Source: an uncultured Alphaproteobacteria bacterium
GTDB taxonomy: Bacteria; Pseudomonadota; Alphaproteobacteria; Rs-D84
Assembly (NCBI GenBank): GCA_944393245.1
Contig: CALXZM010000002.1
Coordinates: 156,073-220,072, forward strand
Length of the DNA: 64,000 bases
Direction of reading: 5' to 3'
Position numbers and translations under genes: made by a program. Under the pieces are notes generated by a model. That model ran no database searches. It was not told where the DNA came from and saw nothing but the letters and a program-made list of their open reading frames with translations. Below are positions 17,716 through 26,550 of the stretch, in pieces (position 1 is the first letter of the stretch; the number at the start of each line of letters is the position of its first letter).

Positions 17716-18075
17716 ATGCTAGTTATCGGTTTTTCACAAAATACATCAAAAATAACACCACGTATATTATGCCGGCCCCCACGGCACTGTGCGCCAATTG
17801 TTCCAGTGAAATCGGCACGCTTTATAATGTATCAATTTGTGCGACACGGGCATATTACACAAATATACCTGAATCGGCGAGCAATAAAGTTACTGCGTGC
17901 AAATGGGTGGCGTTTTATCGTTTTAGATATACCAACACCATGCAATATTTTGCAGCACACAAAACACGCACGGTCGTGTGTTGATGTGTGCAAGCACGTC
18001 ATCCAAATACACGCCCCGTTTATACAAACACCCCGCGCATTATACCAGTGGTTGGCATGTCATAAATTACAGTAA
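17716..18075 (+). CDS. Small protein of unknown function (119 aa)
   Basis: AAGGA lies 7 nt before the ATG and a strong bidirectional terminator follows the stop. The sequence has LVIGFSQNTSKITPRILCRP, then VKSARFIMYQFVRHGHITQI, RRAIKLLRANGWRFIVLDI and CVDVCKHVIQIHAPFIQTP. Cys and His residues are frequent (7 Cys), and it is basic. There is no signal peptide. It resembles short phage- or host-encoded hypothetical proteins, but I do not recognise a family with certainty. Confidence 0.6.
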   Translation: MLVIGFSQNTSKITPRILCRPPRHCAPIVPVKSARFIMYQFVRHGHITQIYLNRRAIKLLRANGWRFIVLDIPTPCNILQHTKHARSCVDVCKHVIQIHAPFIQTPRALYQWLACHKLQ

Positions 18076-18076
18076 C

Positions 18077-18102
18077 AAAAACGCCCCAAACGGGGCGTTT
18101 TT
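18077..18102. terminator. Bidirectional terminator
   Basis: AAAAACGCCCC-aaac-GGGGCGTTTTT separates the plus-strand small ORF from convergent yidC. Its A- and T-runs serve both strands. Confidence 0.85.
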
Positions 18103-18103
18103 G

Positions 18104-19675
18104 TTATTTATTTAGTTTCTTGATATAATACATCTGGCCAATACCAAATATATTTGACACCGTCCAATACAAAACCAATCCAGCCGGCATCCACGCAAAC
18201 ATTACCGTAAACAACAGCGGCATCCATTTCATCATTTTTTGCGTTTGGGCCGTAACATCGTTGGTGGCGGCGCCTTTGGTTGATGCAGTTTGCAAATGCT
18301 GTTGCAACCACATGGTCACGCCCATCAATATCGGCAATATAAAGTATGGGTCCATTGTCGCCAAATCAGATATCCACAGAAAATGTGCACTGCGCATCTG
18401 GACGGAAATCAACAACGCTTTGTACAATGCAAAAAATATCGGAATCTGAATCAACATCGGCAGACATCCCGACATCGGCGACGTTTTATGCGTTTGATAC
18501 AGACGCATCATTTCCATTTGCATGCGCGCCTTGTCATTGGCATACAGTTTTTGTATGCGCGCCATTTCAGGTTGCATTTTCTGCATCGCCATCATGGATA
18601 CATATGATTTACGCGTCAATGGCCACATTGCCAAACGCAACAGCAATGTCATCAATATAATCGCAACACCATAATTCATCACAAATGAATTTAATACGTT
18701 TAACAACCATAAAATCGGACGTACAAAGAACCAGAACCAACCATAATCAACCGTTTCATCAATGCCTGAAATATACGCATTGGCGGTGTCTAAAATACGA
18801 TGGTCGCGCGGCCCCATATACAAATTAGTTGTCAATGTTTTCGTTTCACCGGCACCAATTGTTATCGGTGCGGCGGCGGCATCAGCACTGAACAAATCAC
18901 CCATCGGACGCACACGCATCGTCTGATCTGGACTGTCCACTGATAAAACTGTTTCCCAATACTGGTCAACAAAACCGATAAAGCCGTTCGTCGTTGAATA
19001 TGCAAACGATTTATCCGCAATGCGGGGCCAATCTTCGTGTTCCAGGTCTGAATTCACATATGCAACAGAACCACTGTACACCCCAGCAGATGATTCCATG
19101 TCGTTCGCACGAACAATTTCTGCATATGGCGAAATGGAAATGTTGGCATCAGTGGTATTCTTTACCGTGTCGGACACAGATATTATGTATCCGTCAATCT
19201 TTACTGTACGATTATATTCAACACCATCTGAATTACGCCATGTATAAGTATCACCATTTTGATTCCAAACAGTTGTCTGTGTCGGTGTATCTGTGCCATT
19301 TGCAATCATACCAACCAACGCATATGAATTATCATCCCCCAATAATACAACTGACCCAGAATCATCAGCGGATGCATCGGCCGCATAATTTAACAAATGT
19401 ATATCAGATATACGTAATCCCTGAATCTGGGCCGTTAAATTTTCAGATGATATTTCTGATACAGGCACCGCAGATAAATCCACATGTTCCACAGGCGTCG
19501 CATCCGCCACTGTTTCATTTTTATTTGGCCCCATCCACCATGACAGCAACCACCAGGCTGCTAAAAATAAAATAAACCACCATAAAATTCCGCCCAAGCG
19601 TGACTTTTTAGCCGACGCATCACGCGCGGCATTCCATTGTTGAAAGCCTGAATTATTATTCATATATTTTACCAT
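18104..19675 (-). CDS. yidC: Membrane protein insertase YidC
   Basis: 523 residues. YidC inserts membrane proteins alone or with SecYEG. There is an N-terminal membrane helix (about 29-47), a periplasmic beta domain (about 60-290), and the conserved five-helix insertase core from about 310 (WFWFFVRPILWLLNVLNSFV, NYGVAIILMTLLLRLAMWPL). The core contains the hydrophilic-groove Arg in LLRLAMWPL and the signature MSGCLPMLIQIPIFFALYK. The C-terminus MYYIKKLNK is basic. An alternative start at 19663 would drop four residues. It begins 2 bp after lspA, so they form an operon. In most Alphaproteobacteria yidC lies near rpmH and rnpA; here it is 29 kb from rpmH. Confidence 0.96.
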   Translation of the reverse strand: MVKYMNNNSGFQQWNAARDASAKKSRLGGILWWFILFLAAWWLLSWWMGPNKNETVADATPVEHVDLSAVPVSEISSENLTAQIQGLRISDIHLLNYAADASADDSGSVVLLGDDNSYALVGMIANGTDTPTQTTVWNQNGDTYTWRNSDGVEYNRTVKIDGYIISVSDTVKNTTDANISISPYAEIVRANDMESSAGVYSGSVAYVNSDLEHEDWPRIADKSFAYSTTNGFIGFVDQYWETVLSVDSPDQTMRVRPMGDLFSADAAAAPITIGAGETKTLTTNLYMGPRDHRILDTANAYISGIDETVDYGWFWFFVRPILWLLNVLNSFVMNYGVAIILMTLLLRLAMWPLTRKSYVSMMAMQKMQPEMARIQKLYANDKARMQMEMMRLYQTHKTSPMSGCLPMLIQIPIFFALYKALLISVQMRSAHFLWISDLATMDPYFILPILMGVTMWLQQHLQTASTKGAATNDVTAQTQKMMKWMPLLFTVMFAWMPAGLVLYWTVSNIFGIGQMYYIKKLNK

Positions 19676-19677
19676 TA

Positions 19678-20226
19678 TTATTTCCCATTGTTATCAGATT
19701 TAACCGCGCGTACACAACGACGACGCGCCAAGACAAAATTTAATATAAGCCATGCAACACCAATTACAATACACATATCCGCAACATTAAATGCCGGATA
19801 GTGCCACCCACCAATATGAAAGTCCAGAAAATCAACCACCGCACCAAAACGCACGCGATCAATTAAATTACCAATTGCCCCACCAACAACCAATGCCAAC
19901 GGTGCACGTTCGTATTCCTGGGCGCGCGCAAACAAGTAATACGCAATAAACCCAATTATAAAGCCCGTCGCAATTATTATAATCAATGGCGCAGATTCCC
20001 CCAATCCACGCAACATAGAAAATGACGCCCCTGGATTCCATGTAAATACTATGTTAAAGAAATTACATACCTGGGTCATCAAATACGGCACGGGCACAAT
20101 TTCCCACGCCGCACCAAACAACGGCACCGTCCCCGTTATCAGATACAGTAATATCCCCTTGGCCAATTGGTCGACAAAAATTGCCGCGACAATTATTGCA
20201 ATATATTTCCAAATTTTGTTTTTCAT
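19678..20226 (-). CDS. lspA: Lipoprotein signal peptidase
   Basis: Inner-membrane aspartyl peptidase that cleaves prolipoprotein signal peptides. About 182 residues from the ATG at 20226 (MKNKIWKYIAII). The frame extends to 20301, but the extra N-terminus is atypical. Four membrane helices are apparent. Catalytic motifs are GGAIGNLIDRVRFGAVVDFLDFH (first Asp in NLIDR) and FNVADMCIVIG (second Asp; usually FNVADS). Substrates in the window are not obvious. It is followed immediately by yidC. Confidence 0.94.
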   Translation of the reverse strand: MKNKIWKYIAIIVAAIFVDQLAKGILLYLITGTVPLFGAAWEIVPVPYLMTQVCNFFNIVFTWNPGASFSMLRGLGESAPLIIIIATGFIIGFIAYYLFARAQEYERAPLALVVGGAIGNLIDRVRFGAVVDFLDFHIGGWHYPAFNVADMCIVIGVAWLILNFVLARRRCVRAVKSDNNGK

Positions 20227-20276
20227 AAAATTCCCCATATCCCGAAATATAACAGTCCACGCATATAAAATCAAAT

Positions 20277-20305
20277 ATAAATGTCCCCACCCGGGGGACA
20301 TTTAT
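20277..20305 (-). terminator. Terminator downstream of the KefB/C-like gene
   Basis: ATAAATGTCCCC / GGGGACATTTAT is a 12-bp stem in the gap before lspA, followed by A/T-rich sequence. Confidence 0.75.
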
Positions 20306-20323
20306 ATCACAATGTATAAAATA

Positions 20324-22027
20324 CTAATTTTTATCTGATATTGTTTGTTCCACGCCCGCATAATTATCCGAACGCAATTGTTCCAATAAATTATTAATCT
20401 TTGCATCAGATATACCCAAATGCGCCAAAACCCCAGACCCCAAGAAAAATGATGATTCTATGGTTTCAGGTAATGCCTGGACAACGCCGTCTTTTAACAA
20501 TTCGCGGGAATCAGCCAAATTACGGGCACGGGCAAAAATCTTTACACGTGGCGCAATGTTACGCACCGTTAATATCGTATTTTTCGCGGTTGCCACATTA
20601 TCCAACGCAACCACAACCGCACGCGTACGACGCGATAACCCCAAATCACGCAATACGGCATCACTGCACGTGTTTCCATACATTACGTTAAAACCACGTT
20701 CACGACCCAACATTACCGCGTTGACATCTAAATCAATGGCTATGTATTGTATATTTTCTGCGGTCAACATTTGTGCTATTATTTGTCCAACACGGCCAAA
20801 GCCACATATCACCACCACGGGTTTTATGCCACGTTCAACACCATCCAATGTGCGTATCGGATATTTCGACAATATTTTTCCACGTTTACGCAAATAATCA
20901 AATATCGCCATCAATATCGGCGTTAACATAATTGATACTATAATGATAGCAGTTAAAATTTCCTGGTGCGTTTGGGGCAATGCATCAATACCCGCCGTTT
21001 TCATTGTTTGCAACATCAGCAATCCAAATTCACCCCCCTGGGCCAGGATTAATGCTATATTGGCAGCATCCGGCACAGGCACATGCCGAACACGCGCAAC
21101 AACAAATATCGCAACAAATTTGATGATTACCAATCCGGCAACGCCCGCCAAAATAATGCACCAATTTTGACCCAACAACGGCAAATTCAGCCCCATTCCC
21201 AATGCAATGAAAAAGAATGCTAAAAATAACATTGAATAAGGCGTTATTTCGGCACTGACCTGATGACGATAAATTGTTTCAGACAATAACATACCTGCTA
21301 AAAATGCACCCAACCCCGCCGGCAGACCCATCAAATCCATAACCAGGGCCCAGATTATTATATTCAGCATTATGGTCAGTAAAAATGCCTCTTTAGATTT
21401 TAATTTTGCAACCAAACGCATCAGCGGATTTAATACAAAACGACCAACAACAACCACGCCAAATATCAGCGCAACAGACAACACCAAAATATCAATCGCC
21501 GTTGCCCCCAGATTAAAACTTTTCCCGGCAAATACCGGCAACATTGCCAATAATGGAATTGATAATAAATCTTGGAATAACAATATGGAAAAAGTCTGGC
21601 GGCCCATATTGGTATTTAATTGATTACGGTCAGTCAGTAACTGCATATCTTCGGATGTGCTGGACATCGCCAACAACAGTGACACCATTATACACCCCAA
21701 AACAGACCATGGGGTTATACCCATTAGTATCGGAAACATCATTATGGCAACCATTAAAACCTGGGCGGCACCAAATCCAAAAATTGTACGGCGCATATCC
21801 CACAGGCGACGCATATTTATTTCCAATCCCAATGTAAACCATAAAAACATTATTCCCAAATCACCCAGGAATACCCATGTATCGGTTAATTGAAATAAAT
21901 CCAAAACATATGGTCCAGACAAAACACCGGCCAATAAAAATGCAACCAGCGCACCTATGCGTGCAACACGCAACACGCACACCAATACAAACAATATTGC
22001 AAAAAATATTAAGATAGGTAATGTCAT
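20324..22027 (-). CDS. KefB/KefC-type cation:proton antiporter with RCK domain
   Basis: About 567 residues from the ATG at 22027 (MTLPILIFFAILFV). Residues about 1-380 form a CPA2 transporter domain of 12-13 helices. Motifs are LGIMFLWFTLGLEINMRRLW, SSTSEDMQLL, FSILLFQDLLSIPLLAMLP and ALILAQGGEFGLLML. Then a Rossmann RCK/TrkA-N domain (VVVICGFGRVGQIIAQML, GxGxxG nucleotide site) covers about 405-520. The family exports K+ or Na+ in exchange for protons, often in response to electrophiles. The Kef-specific partner KefF or KefG is not adjacent, so ligand gating by glutathione is not shown. Confidence 0.88.
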   Translation of the reverse strand: MTLPILIFFAILFVLVCVLRVARIGALVAFLLAGVLSGPYVLDLFQLTDTWVFLGDLGIMFLWFTLGLEINMRRLWDMRRTIFGFGAAQVLMVAIMMFPILMGITPWSVLGCIMVSLLLAMSSTSEDMQLLTDRNQLNTNMGRQTFSILLFQDLLSIPLLAMLPVFAGKSFNLGATAIDILVLSVALIFGVVVVGRFVLNPLMRLVAKLKSKEAFLLTIMLNIIIWALVMDLMGLPAGLGAFLAGMLLSETIYRHQVSAEITPYSMLFLAFFFIALGMGLNLPLLGQNWCIILAGVAGLVIIKFVAIFVVARVRHVPVPDAANIALILAQGGEFGLLMLQTMKTAGIDALPQTHQEILTAIIIVSIMLTPILMAIFDYLRKRGKILSKYPIRTLDGVERGIKPVVVICGFGRVGQIIAQMLTAENIQYIAIDLDVNAVMLGRERGFNVMYGNTCSDAVLRDLGLSRRTRAVVVALDNVATAKNTILTVRNIAPRVKIFARARNLADSRELLKDGVVQALPETIESSFFLGSGVLAHLGISDAKINNLLEQLRSDNYAGVEQTISDKN

Positions 22028-22066
22028 GTCTATCCCCCCCCCAACGCACAATACATGATATAAATA

Positions 22067-22897
22067 TTATATCAAATCACGCGCCAACAGCGCAAATGTT
22101 TCCGGTGGCAATTGTTCGGCACGTTCCATACCAGATAAACCATACTGTCCCCATTCAACATTTGAAATTATACCGCGTATCATTTTTCTGCGTTGCCCAA
22201 ACAATGTTGCTGTGATTTTTTCAATACGTGATATATCACCCACAGACTTTATTTTTTCAGCGTTTGGAATTACCTGAACAACCGCACTTTGCACACGTGG
22301 ACGCGGAACAAATGCAGTATTTGGAACATCAAATAAAATACGCGCATCCGAAATTAATGATGTTAACACTGATAACCGACCGTATTGATTATCACCAACC
22401 TTGGCAACGATACGTTGTGCCACTTCGCGTTGAAACATTAATGTCATTGATTTTATTTTTTCCCCGCCGGCCGCACGTTCCAACCAACGTGTAAATAATT
22501 CAGTACCAACATTATACGGCAAATTAGAACATATCGCATATTCACTGATTCCCAATGCAGAAAAATCAACACGCAACGCATCATCATAAATAACGGTTAA
22601 ACGACCATCTGATGCAGTAACAATTTTATCCAATATTGGTTGTGTGGTTTTGTCCTTTTCAATTGCAATTACTTGCCGTGCACCGGCCAACAATAACGCA
22701 CGCGTCAATCCGGCGGGACCGGGTCCAACCTCTATGACCGGGATGTTGGAAATATCAGGCACACTGCGCGCAATGCGGCCAGTTAAATTTAAATCAAACA
22801 AAAAATTTTGGCCAAACTGCTTTTTGGGTTCCAAACCCGCCGAACGCATCATGTCCGACACCGGTGGCAAAGATTTTATTTTATCGTTCATATTCAT
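22067..22897 (-). CDS. rsmA: 16S rRNA (adenine-N6,N6)-dimethyltransferase
   Basis: 276 residues. The enzyme dimethylates two adjacent adenines near the 3' end of 16S rRNA. Motif I is IPVIEVGPGPAGLTRALL, the usual N-terminal KKQFGQNFLFD is present, motif IV is CSNLPYNVGTELF, and FVPRPRVQSAVV is conserved. Its start is directly next to the recR stop, so both are in one operon. One quirk is that the family usually has GxGxGxLT at motif I, while here it reads GPGPAGLT, still typical. Confidence 0.96.
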   Translation of the reverse strand: MNMNDKIKSLPPVSDMMRSAGLEPKKQFGQNFLFDLNLTGRIARSVPDISNIPVIEVGPGPAGLTRALLLAGARQVIAIEKDKTTQPILDKIVTASDGRLTVIYDDALRVDFSALGISEYAICSNLPYNVGTELFTRWLERAAGGEKIKSMTLMFQREVAQRIVAKVGDNQYGRLSVLTSLISDARILFDVPNTAFVPRPRVQSAVVQVIPNAEKIKSVGDISRIEKITATLFGQRRKMIRGIISNVEWGQYGLSGMERAEQLPPETFALLARDLI

Positions 22898-23497
22898 TTA
22901 TAATTCCCGACGCCCCCCAAATGCCAATGATAATGTACCATCATCCAAATAATCTAAATCACCGCCCAACGGCACGCCAGATGCCAATTCTGAAAAACGC
23001 GCACCAGAATCTGTACCAATCACAGACATGACATAATGCTGGGTGGTTTTGCCCTCTACCGTATTTGGCAGGGCAAAAATAACTTCACTGACATTTTCTG
23101 TTTTTATGCGTTCGGGCAAACCTGAAATATTCAAATCATCCGGCATTGTACCCGCAGCCCCAGAAATCAAGCCCCCCAAAATATGATACCGTCCATGAAA
23201 TATCGCTGACTTTTCCAACGTCCAAACATCAGCCAAATCGCGCACTATACACAATTGACCATTCGCGCGCGACGCATCACGACAAAATTCACATGATTCA
23301 ACCGTTGTGTCCGTTAATACACCACATATCGGACATGGACGAATTGTTGCCGATGCGTCCAACAATGCATTGGCCAAACTTTCTGCACGGCCTGTTTTAT
23401 CCTGTAACAATGCCAAAACTATACGCCCAGCAGCACGCGACCCCAGGCGCGGCAATTTTGCAAATTGTTTAATTAATTTTTCTATTTTTGGATTCAT
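22898..23497 (-). CDS. recR: Recombination protein RecR
   Basis: 199 residues, normal length. RecR acts with RecF and RecO to load RecA at gaps. It has the N-terminal helix-hairpin-helix (LIKQFAKLPRLGSRAAGRIV), the four-Cys zinc finger (CPICGVLTD...CEFC) and the TOPRIM domain (QLCIVRDLADVWTLEKSA; HILGGLISGAAG). The TOPRIM motif in RecR usually begins with VVE; here it is IVRD. DnaX and YbaB/EbfC, frequent neighbours, are not here. Confidence 0.95.
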   Translation of the reverse strand: MNPKIEKLIKQFAKLPRLGSRAAGRIVLALLQDKTGRAESLANALLDASATIRPCPICGVLTDTTVESCEFCRDASRANGQLCIVRDLADVWTLEKSAIFHGRYHILGGLISGAAGTMPDDLNISGLPERIKTENVSEVIFALPNTVEGKTTQHYVMSVIGTDSGARFSELASGVPLGGDLDYLDDGTLSLAFGGRREL

Positions 23498-23515
23498 TGC
23501 AAAAACCAGATATTA

Positions 23516-24709
23516 TTAATGAAACACGTAACTGTCAATCCCGGCATTTTTTGCACGGTTGCGAATATTTTGCGCCGCAGATTCAGATAAATTATTAACC
23601 CGCACCCGGAACATCCCGTTTGGCGCAGTTTCAATTACCGCGTTAACCCCAACAGAATTTTTAACATTTGCAACCTGGGCCGTGGCGGCATCGCGCGATG
23701 AAAACGCGCCAAATTGCACACCTGCATTTCCAGGTGCATTATTTGATATATCCACCACAGGCGCACTTTGTGCTGTGGCCGCATTATATGCCGCCGCAAA
23801 TGTTGGCGTTGGTGTATCATATGTTACTGGCGCAGGCGCGGTATAAGTAACGGCACTTTGCGTTACAGGTTGCGGGGTTGCCGATGTATATGTAACAACT
23901 GATTGCGGGGGCAAACCTGCAACTTTTTCAAAACCCTTGTTCAACAAATTTGTGGCAACGTTTGCACGTACATCTTTATTTTCAGCCCCCAACACAACGG
24001 CGATTAAATGATGACCGTCACGCTGGGCCGTGGCAACCAATGAATAACGCGATTTACGTGTATACCCCGTTTTCATTCCGTCACATCCAGGATATGTACG
24101 CAACAACCTGTTACCATTTGTGTATGTTTTTCCATTATATGTCCACGTATTAATTGAAAAATATTTCCAGTATTGTGGAAAATGTTTATACACGGCAATT
24201 GACAGCAACGCAATATCACGCGCCGTTGACATATGATCATCATTCGGCAATCCAGATGAATTTTCAAAATTAGTCCCCGACAATCCAATTTCACGCGCAA
24301 CACGGGTCATTAAGTCCGCAAAATTACCCTCCATCCCGCCTTTTAAATTTTCCGCCAAAACACGCGCAACATCATTTGCACTTAATACGGTTAATGCCTT
24401 AATCGCGTCTTCGACCTTTATCTTGCTGCCGGCGGTTAATCCAACCTTTACCGGTTCGGCGGCGGCGGCGGATTTAGAAACTATTAAATAATCATCCAAA
24501 TGCAGACGCCCATGTTCCAACGCGTCAAACGTTAAATACAGCGTCATTATTTTAGTCAAACTGGCTGGATAATTTTGCACTGTGGAATTTTCAGCATATA
24601 AAACACGGCCACTGTCCATATCGGCAACCAATGCCGCACGATACTGGGCGGCAAACGCCGATGAAACCGTCATAAAACACGCCAGAAATATCCCCAGAAT
24701 TCCTTTCAT
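23516..24709 (-). CDS. D-alanyl-D-alanine carboxypeptidase (S11) with C-terminal SPOR domain
   Basis: 397 residues with a signal peptide (residues 1-20, cleavage after SSAFA). The enzyme trims the terminal D-Ala of peptidoglycan stem peptides. Active-site motifs are SLTK (SxxK, about residue 50), SAND (SxN, about 109) and KTGYT (KTG, about 213). After the catalytic domain there is a Thr/Pro/Ala/Val-rich linker (about 268-320, with repeated VTYT-like units), then a SPOR domain from about 325 (VQFGAFSSRDAATAQV...FRVRVNNLSE). Such DacA/DacF-SPOR proteins occur in Alphaproteobacteria. The linker and SPOR part parallel the SPOR end of the VirB9-like protein. Confidence 0.93.
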   Translation of the reverse strand: MKGILGIFLACFMTVSSAFAAQYRAALVADMDSGRVLYAENSTVQNYPASLTKIMTLYLTFDALEHGRLHLDDYLIVSKSAAAAEPVKVGLTAGSKIKVEDAIKALTVLSANDVARVLAENLKGGMEGNFADLMTRVAREIGLSGTNFENSSGLPNDDHMSTARDIALLSIAVYKHFPQYWKYFSINTWTYNGKTYTNGNRLLRTYPGCDGMKTGYTRKSRYSLVATAQRDGHHLIAVVLGAENKDVRANVATNLLNKGFEKVAGLPPQSVVTYTSATPQPVTQSAVTYTAPAPVTYDTPTPTFAAAYNAATAQSAPVVDISNNAPGNAGVQFGAFSSRDAATAQVANVKNSVGVNAVIETAPNGMFRVRVNNLSESAAQNIRNRAKNAGIDSYVFH

Positions 24710-24741
24710 ATCAAAATATATGTTAGTAAAAAAACACGACG

Positions 24742-24764
24742 CCGGTCAATACAATATTGACCGG
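24742..24764 (-). terminator. Terminator downstream of pyk
   Basis: CCGGTCAATA-caa-TATTGACCGG is a perfect 10-bp stem, followed on the minus strand by GTCGTG and a T-run. Confidence 0.75.
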
Positions 24765-24795
24765 TGCCGTTATATATGTGTTCTTAATTTATTAA

Positions 24796-26163
24796 TTAAT
24801 CCAATGTGCGCAAACTGATTTTGTCAGCATCCACAATAACCAATTTGCCAGACATTACACCAAACCGTCGTGCCGCATTAAACCCGTCACGATGCGCGAA
24901 CAGTTCATCACTGAACACTGGAAACACACCACGCAACAAGCATAACTGATTCGCAACAACACGTTCATTACAAACGGCAACAATTGGAATATCAGGCTTG
25001 CGACATGAAATTTGCATCGTCGCGTCCGTGTCACGCGCAAAAACGACAATTGCCGATGCACGATTCAAATACGCCATAGATGCCACACTGCGCGACCAGT
25101 CATTTTCCGGAATATTTTCCACACGCGACCAATCATATGGGTTTGCAATTGCGTCCGCGTCGGCGTATGTCAAAATTTTTGACATGGTATCAATCACATT
25201 AACCGGATTGATGCCAATGGTTGTTTCTTCGGACGTCATGGTTGAATCCGCACGTAAATATGCAGTGTTTGCAACGTCGGTAATTTCAGCACGCGTTGGA
25301 AATTCACTGTTTACCATTGTACCCAACATTTGCGTCGCCATAATAACAGGCTTGTTCATTTTGCGACATTCACGAATTATGTGACGGGATATGGCAGGTA
25401 CCTGTTCGAATGGAACCTCAACCGCCAGGTCACCACGCGCAATCATTATGCCATCCGCCACAGATGCAATTTCAGTAATTCTGTCCACTGCATTGGGGCG
25501 TTCTATTTTTGCAATAATTTTTATCGGATGCGATGTGCGTGCGGTGATAAAATCGCGAACTTCGGCAATATCTTCGGGTCTTTGAACAAATGAAATCGCA
25601 ACCCAATCAGGATTTTTCGTAATCGCATATTCCAAATCCGCGCGATCTTTATCGGTCAGGGCCGATGTGGCAATATCGGTATCGGGCAAATTAAATCCGC
25701 GACGCGACCATATTTCAGTACCACGAACAACCGTTGCAACAATTTTATCCGGCGCAACTGAATCAACCGTCATTTCAATTTTACCGTCATTAAGCAAAAT
25801 TCTGTCACCAACGTTTAACGATTTTATAACATCCGCATCCGGCAATTGAACACGCGTACCATCACCAGGCGTTGCGTCAGAATCAAATGTAAATTTTTGG
25901 CCCAGGGTTAATGGATATTTATCTTCGGTTGCGAAATTTCCAATACGATGTTTTGGCCCCTGCAAGTCAATCATTACAGCAACCGGTGTATGTAATTCGT
26001 CTGATATTTCACGTATTAAATCAATCTTTTTACCCTGGACATCACCAGTATCATGACTAAAATTTAGCCGGCACATATTTACGCCAGACGCAATCATTTT
26101 AGTCAAAGTTTCCCTGTCTTCACATTTCGGCCCAATTGACGCCGTAATTTTTGTAAACCTCAT
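24796..26163 (-). CDS. pyk: Pyruvate kinase
   Basis: About 455 residues from the ATG at 26163 (MRFTKITASIGPKCEDRETL) with GGAAG upstream. The frame extends 35 codons further, but that part is unlike the family. The enzyme converts phosphoenolpyruvate and ADP to pyruvate and ATP. Motifs are RLNFSHDTGD, the catalytic IIAKIERPNAVDRI segment (Lys), GIMIARGDLAVEVPFEQVP, and KPVIMATQMLGTMVNSEFPTRAEITDVANTAY. The same window encodes pyruvate phosphate dikinase, so the cell can run this step with pyrophosphate or in reverse. It is transcribed divergently from gapR. Confidence 0.95.
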   Translation of the reverse strand: MRFTKITASIGPKCEDRETLTKMIASGVNMCRLNFSHDTGDVQGKKIDLIREISDELHTPVAVMIDLQGPKHRIGNFATEDKYPLTLGQKFTFDSDATPGDGTRVQLPDADVIKSLNVGDRILLNDGKIEMTVDSVAPDKIVATVVRGTEIWSRRGFNLPDTDIATSALTDKDRADLEYAITKNPDWVAISFVQRPEDIAEVRDFITARTSHPIKIIAKIERPNAVDRITEIASVADGIMIARGDLAVEVPFEQVPAISRHIIRECRKMNKPVIMATQMLGTMVNSEFPTRAEITDVANTAYLRADSTMTSEETTIGINPVNVIDTMSKILTYADADAIANPYDWSRVENIPENDWSRSVASMAYLNRASAIVVFARDTDATMQISCRKPDIPIVAVCNERVVANQLCLLRGVFPVFSDELFAHRDGFNAARRFGVMSGKLVIVDADKISLRTLD

Positions 26164-26195
26164 AATACTTCCATTTATGTTTTCTGTTGTTTTCC

Positions 26196-26223
26196 TTGAT
26201 TTTTGCGATTTAAGGTATATCAT
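26196..26223 (+). promoter_or_regulatory. Promoter candidate for gapR
   Basis: TTGATT-16 nt-TATCAT precedes the gapR ribosome site AAGGAGAAAG by about 25 nt. It lies in the divergent pyk/gapR gap. Confidence 0.4.
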
Positions 26224-26255
26224 AATATGCAGTAAAAGACAAGGAGAAAGCTGAC

Positions 26256-26504
26256 ATGAAAAACGCAAATCACGGTGCCATTGATAATCAGCAACTGTTA
26301 AGCATTATTGAAAGAATTGAAAAATTAAATGAAGAAACGGCCGCAATTGCCGCAGATATCAAAGAAATTTACAGCGAAGCGAAATCTGCTGGTTTTGACC
26401 CTAAATATATACGCCAGATGATACGTTTACGCAAAATGGACCCAGATGAATTGGACGAAGCAGACGAATTAACGCAAATGTATCGGACTGCGTTGGGTTT
26501 ATAA
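26256..26504 (+). CDS. gapR: GapR-like nucleoid protein (DUF2312)
   Basis: 82 residues with an AAGGAG ribosome site. GapR is a small, coiled-coil, A/T-binding protein that tracks overtwisted DNA in Alphaproteobacteria and supports replication and transcription. The matching pattern is LLSIIERIEKLNEETAAIA, DIKEIYSEAKSAGFDPKYIR and QMIRLRKMDPDELDE. The charged N-terminal helices form the tetramer clamp. It is a monocistronic gene followed by a strong terminator. Its presence supports alphaproteobacterial origin. Confidence 0.92.
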   Translation: MKNANHGAIDNQQLLSIIERIEKLNEETAAIAADIKEIYSEAKSAGFDPKYIRQMIRLRKMDPDELDEADELTQMYRTALGL

Positions 26505-26517
26505 AATGTAAAACGGA

Positions 26518-26550
26518 TAAAAACAGCCCCGTGTTTGGGGCTGCTTTTTT
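26518..26550. terminator. Bidirectional terminator between gapR and pyrG
   Basis: CAGCCCC-gtgttt-GGGGCTG flanked by A-run and T-run. It serves gapR on the plus strand and touches the pyrG stop on the minus strand. Confidence 0.85.
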
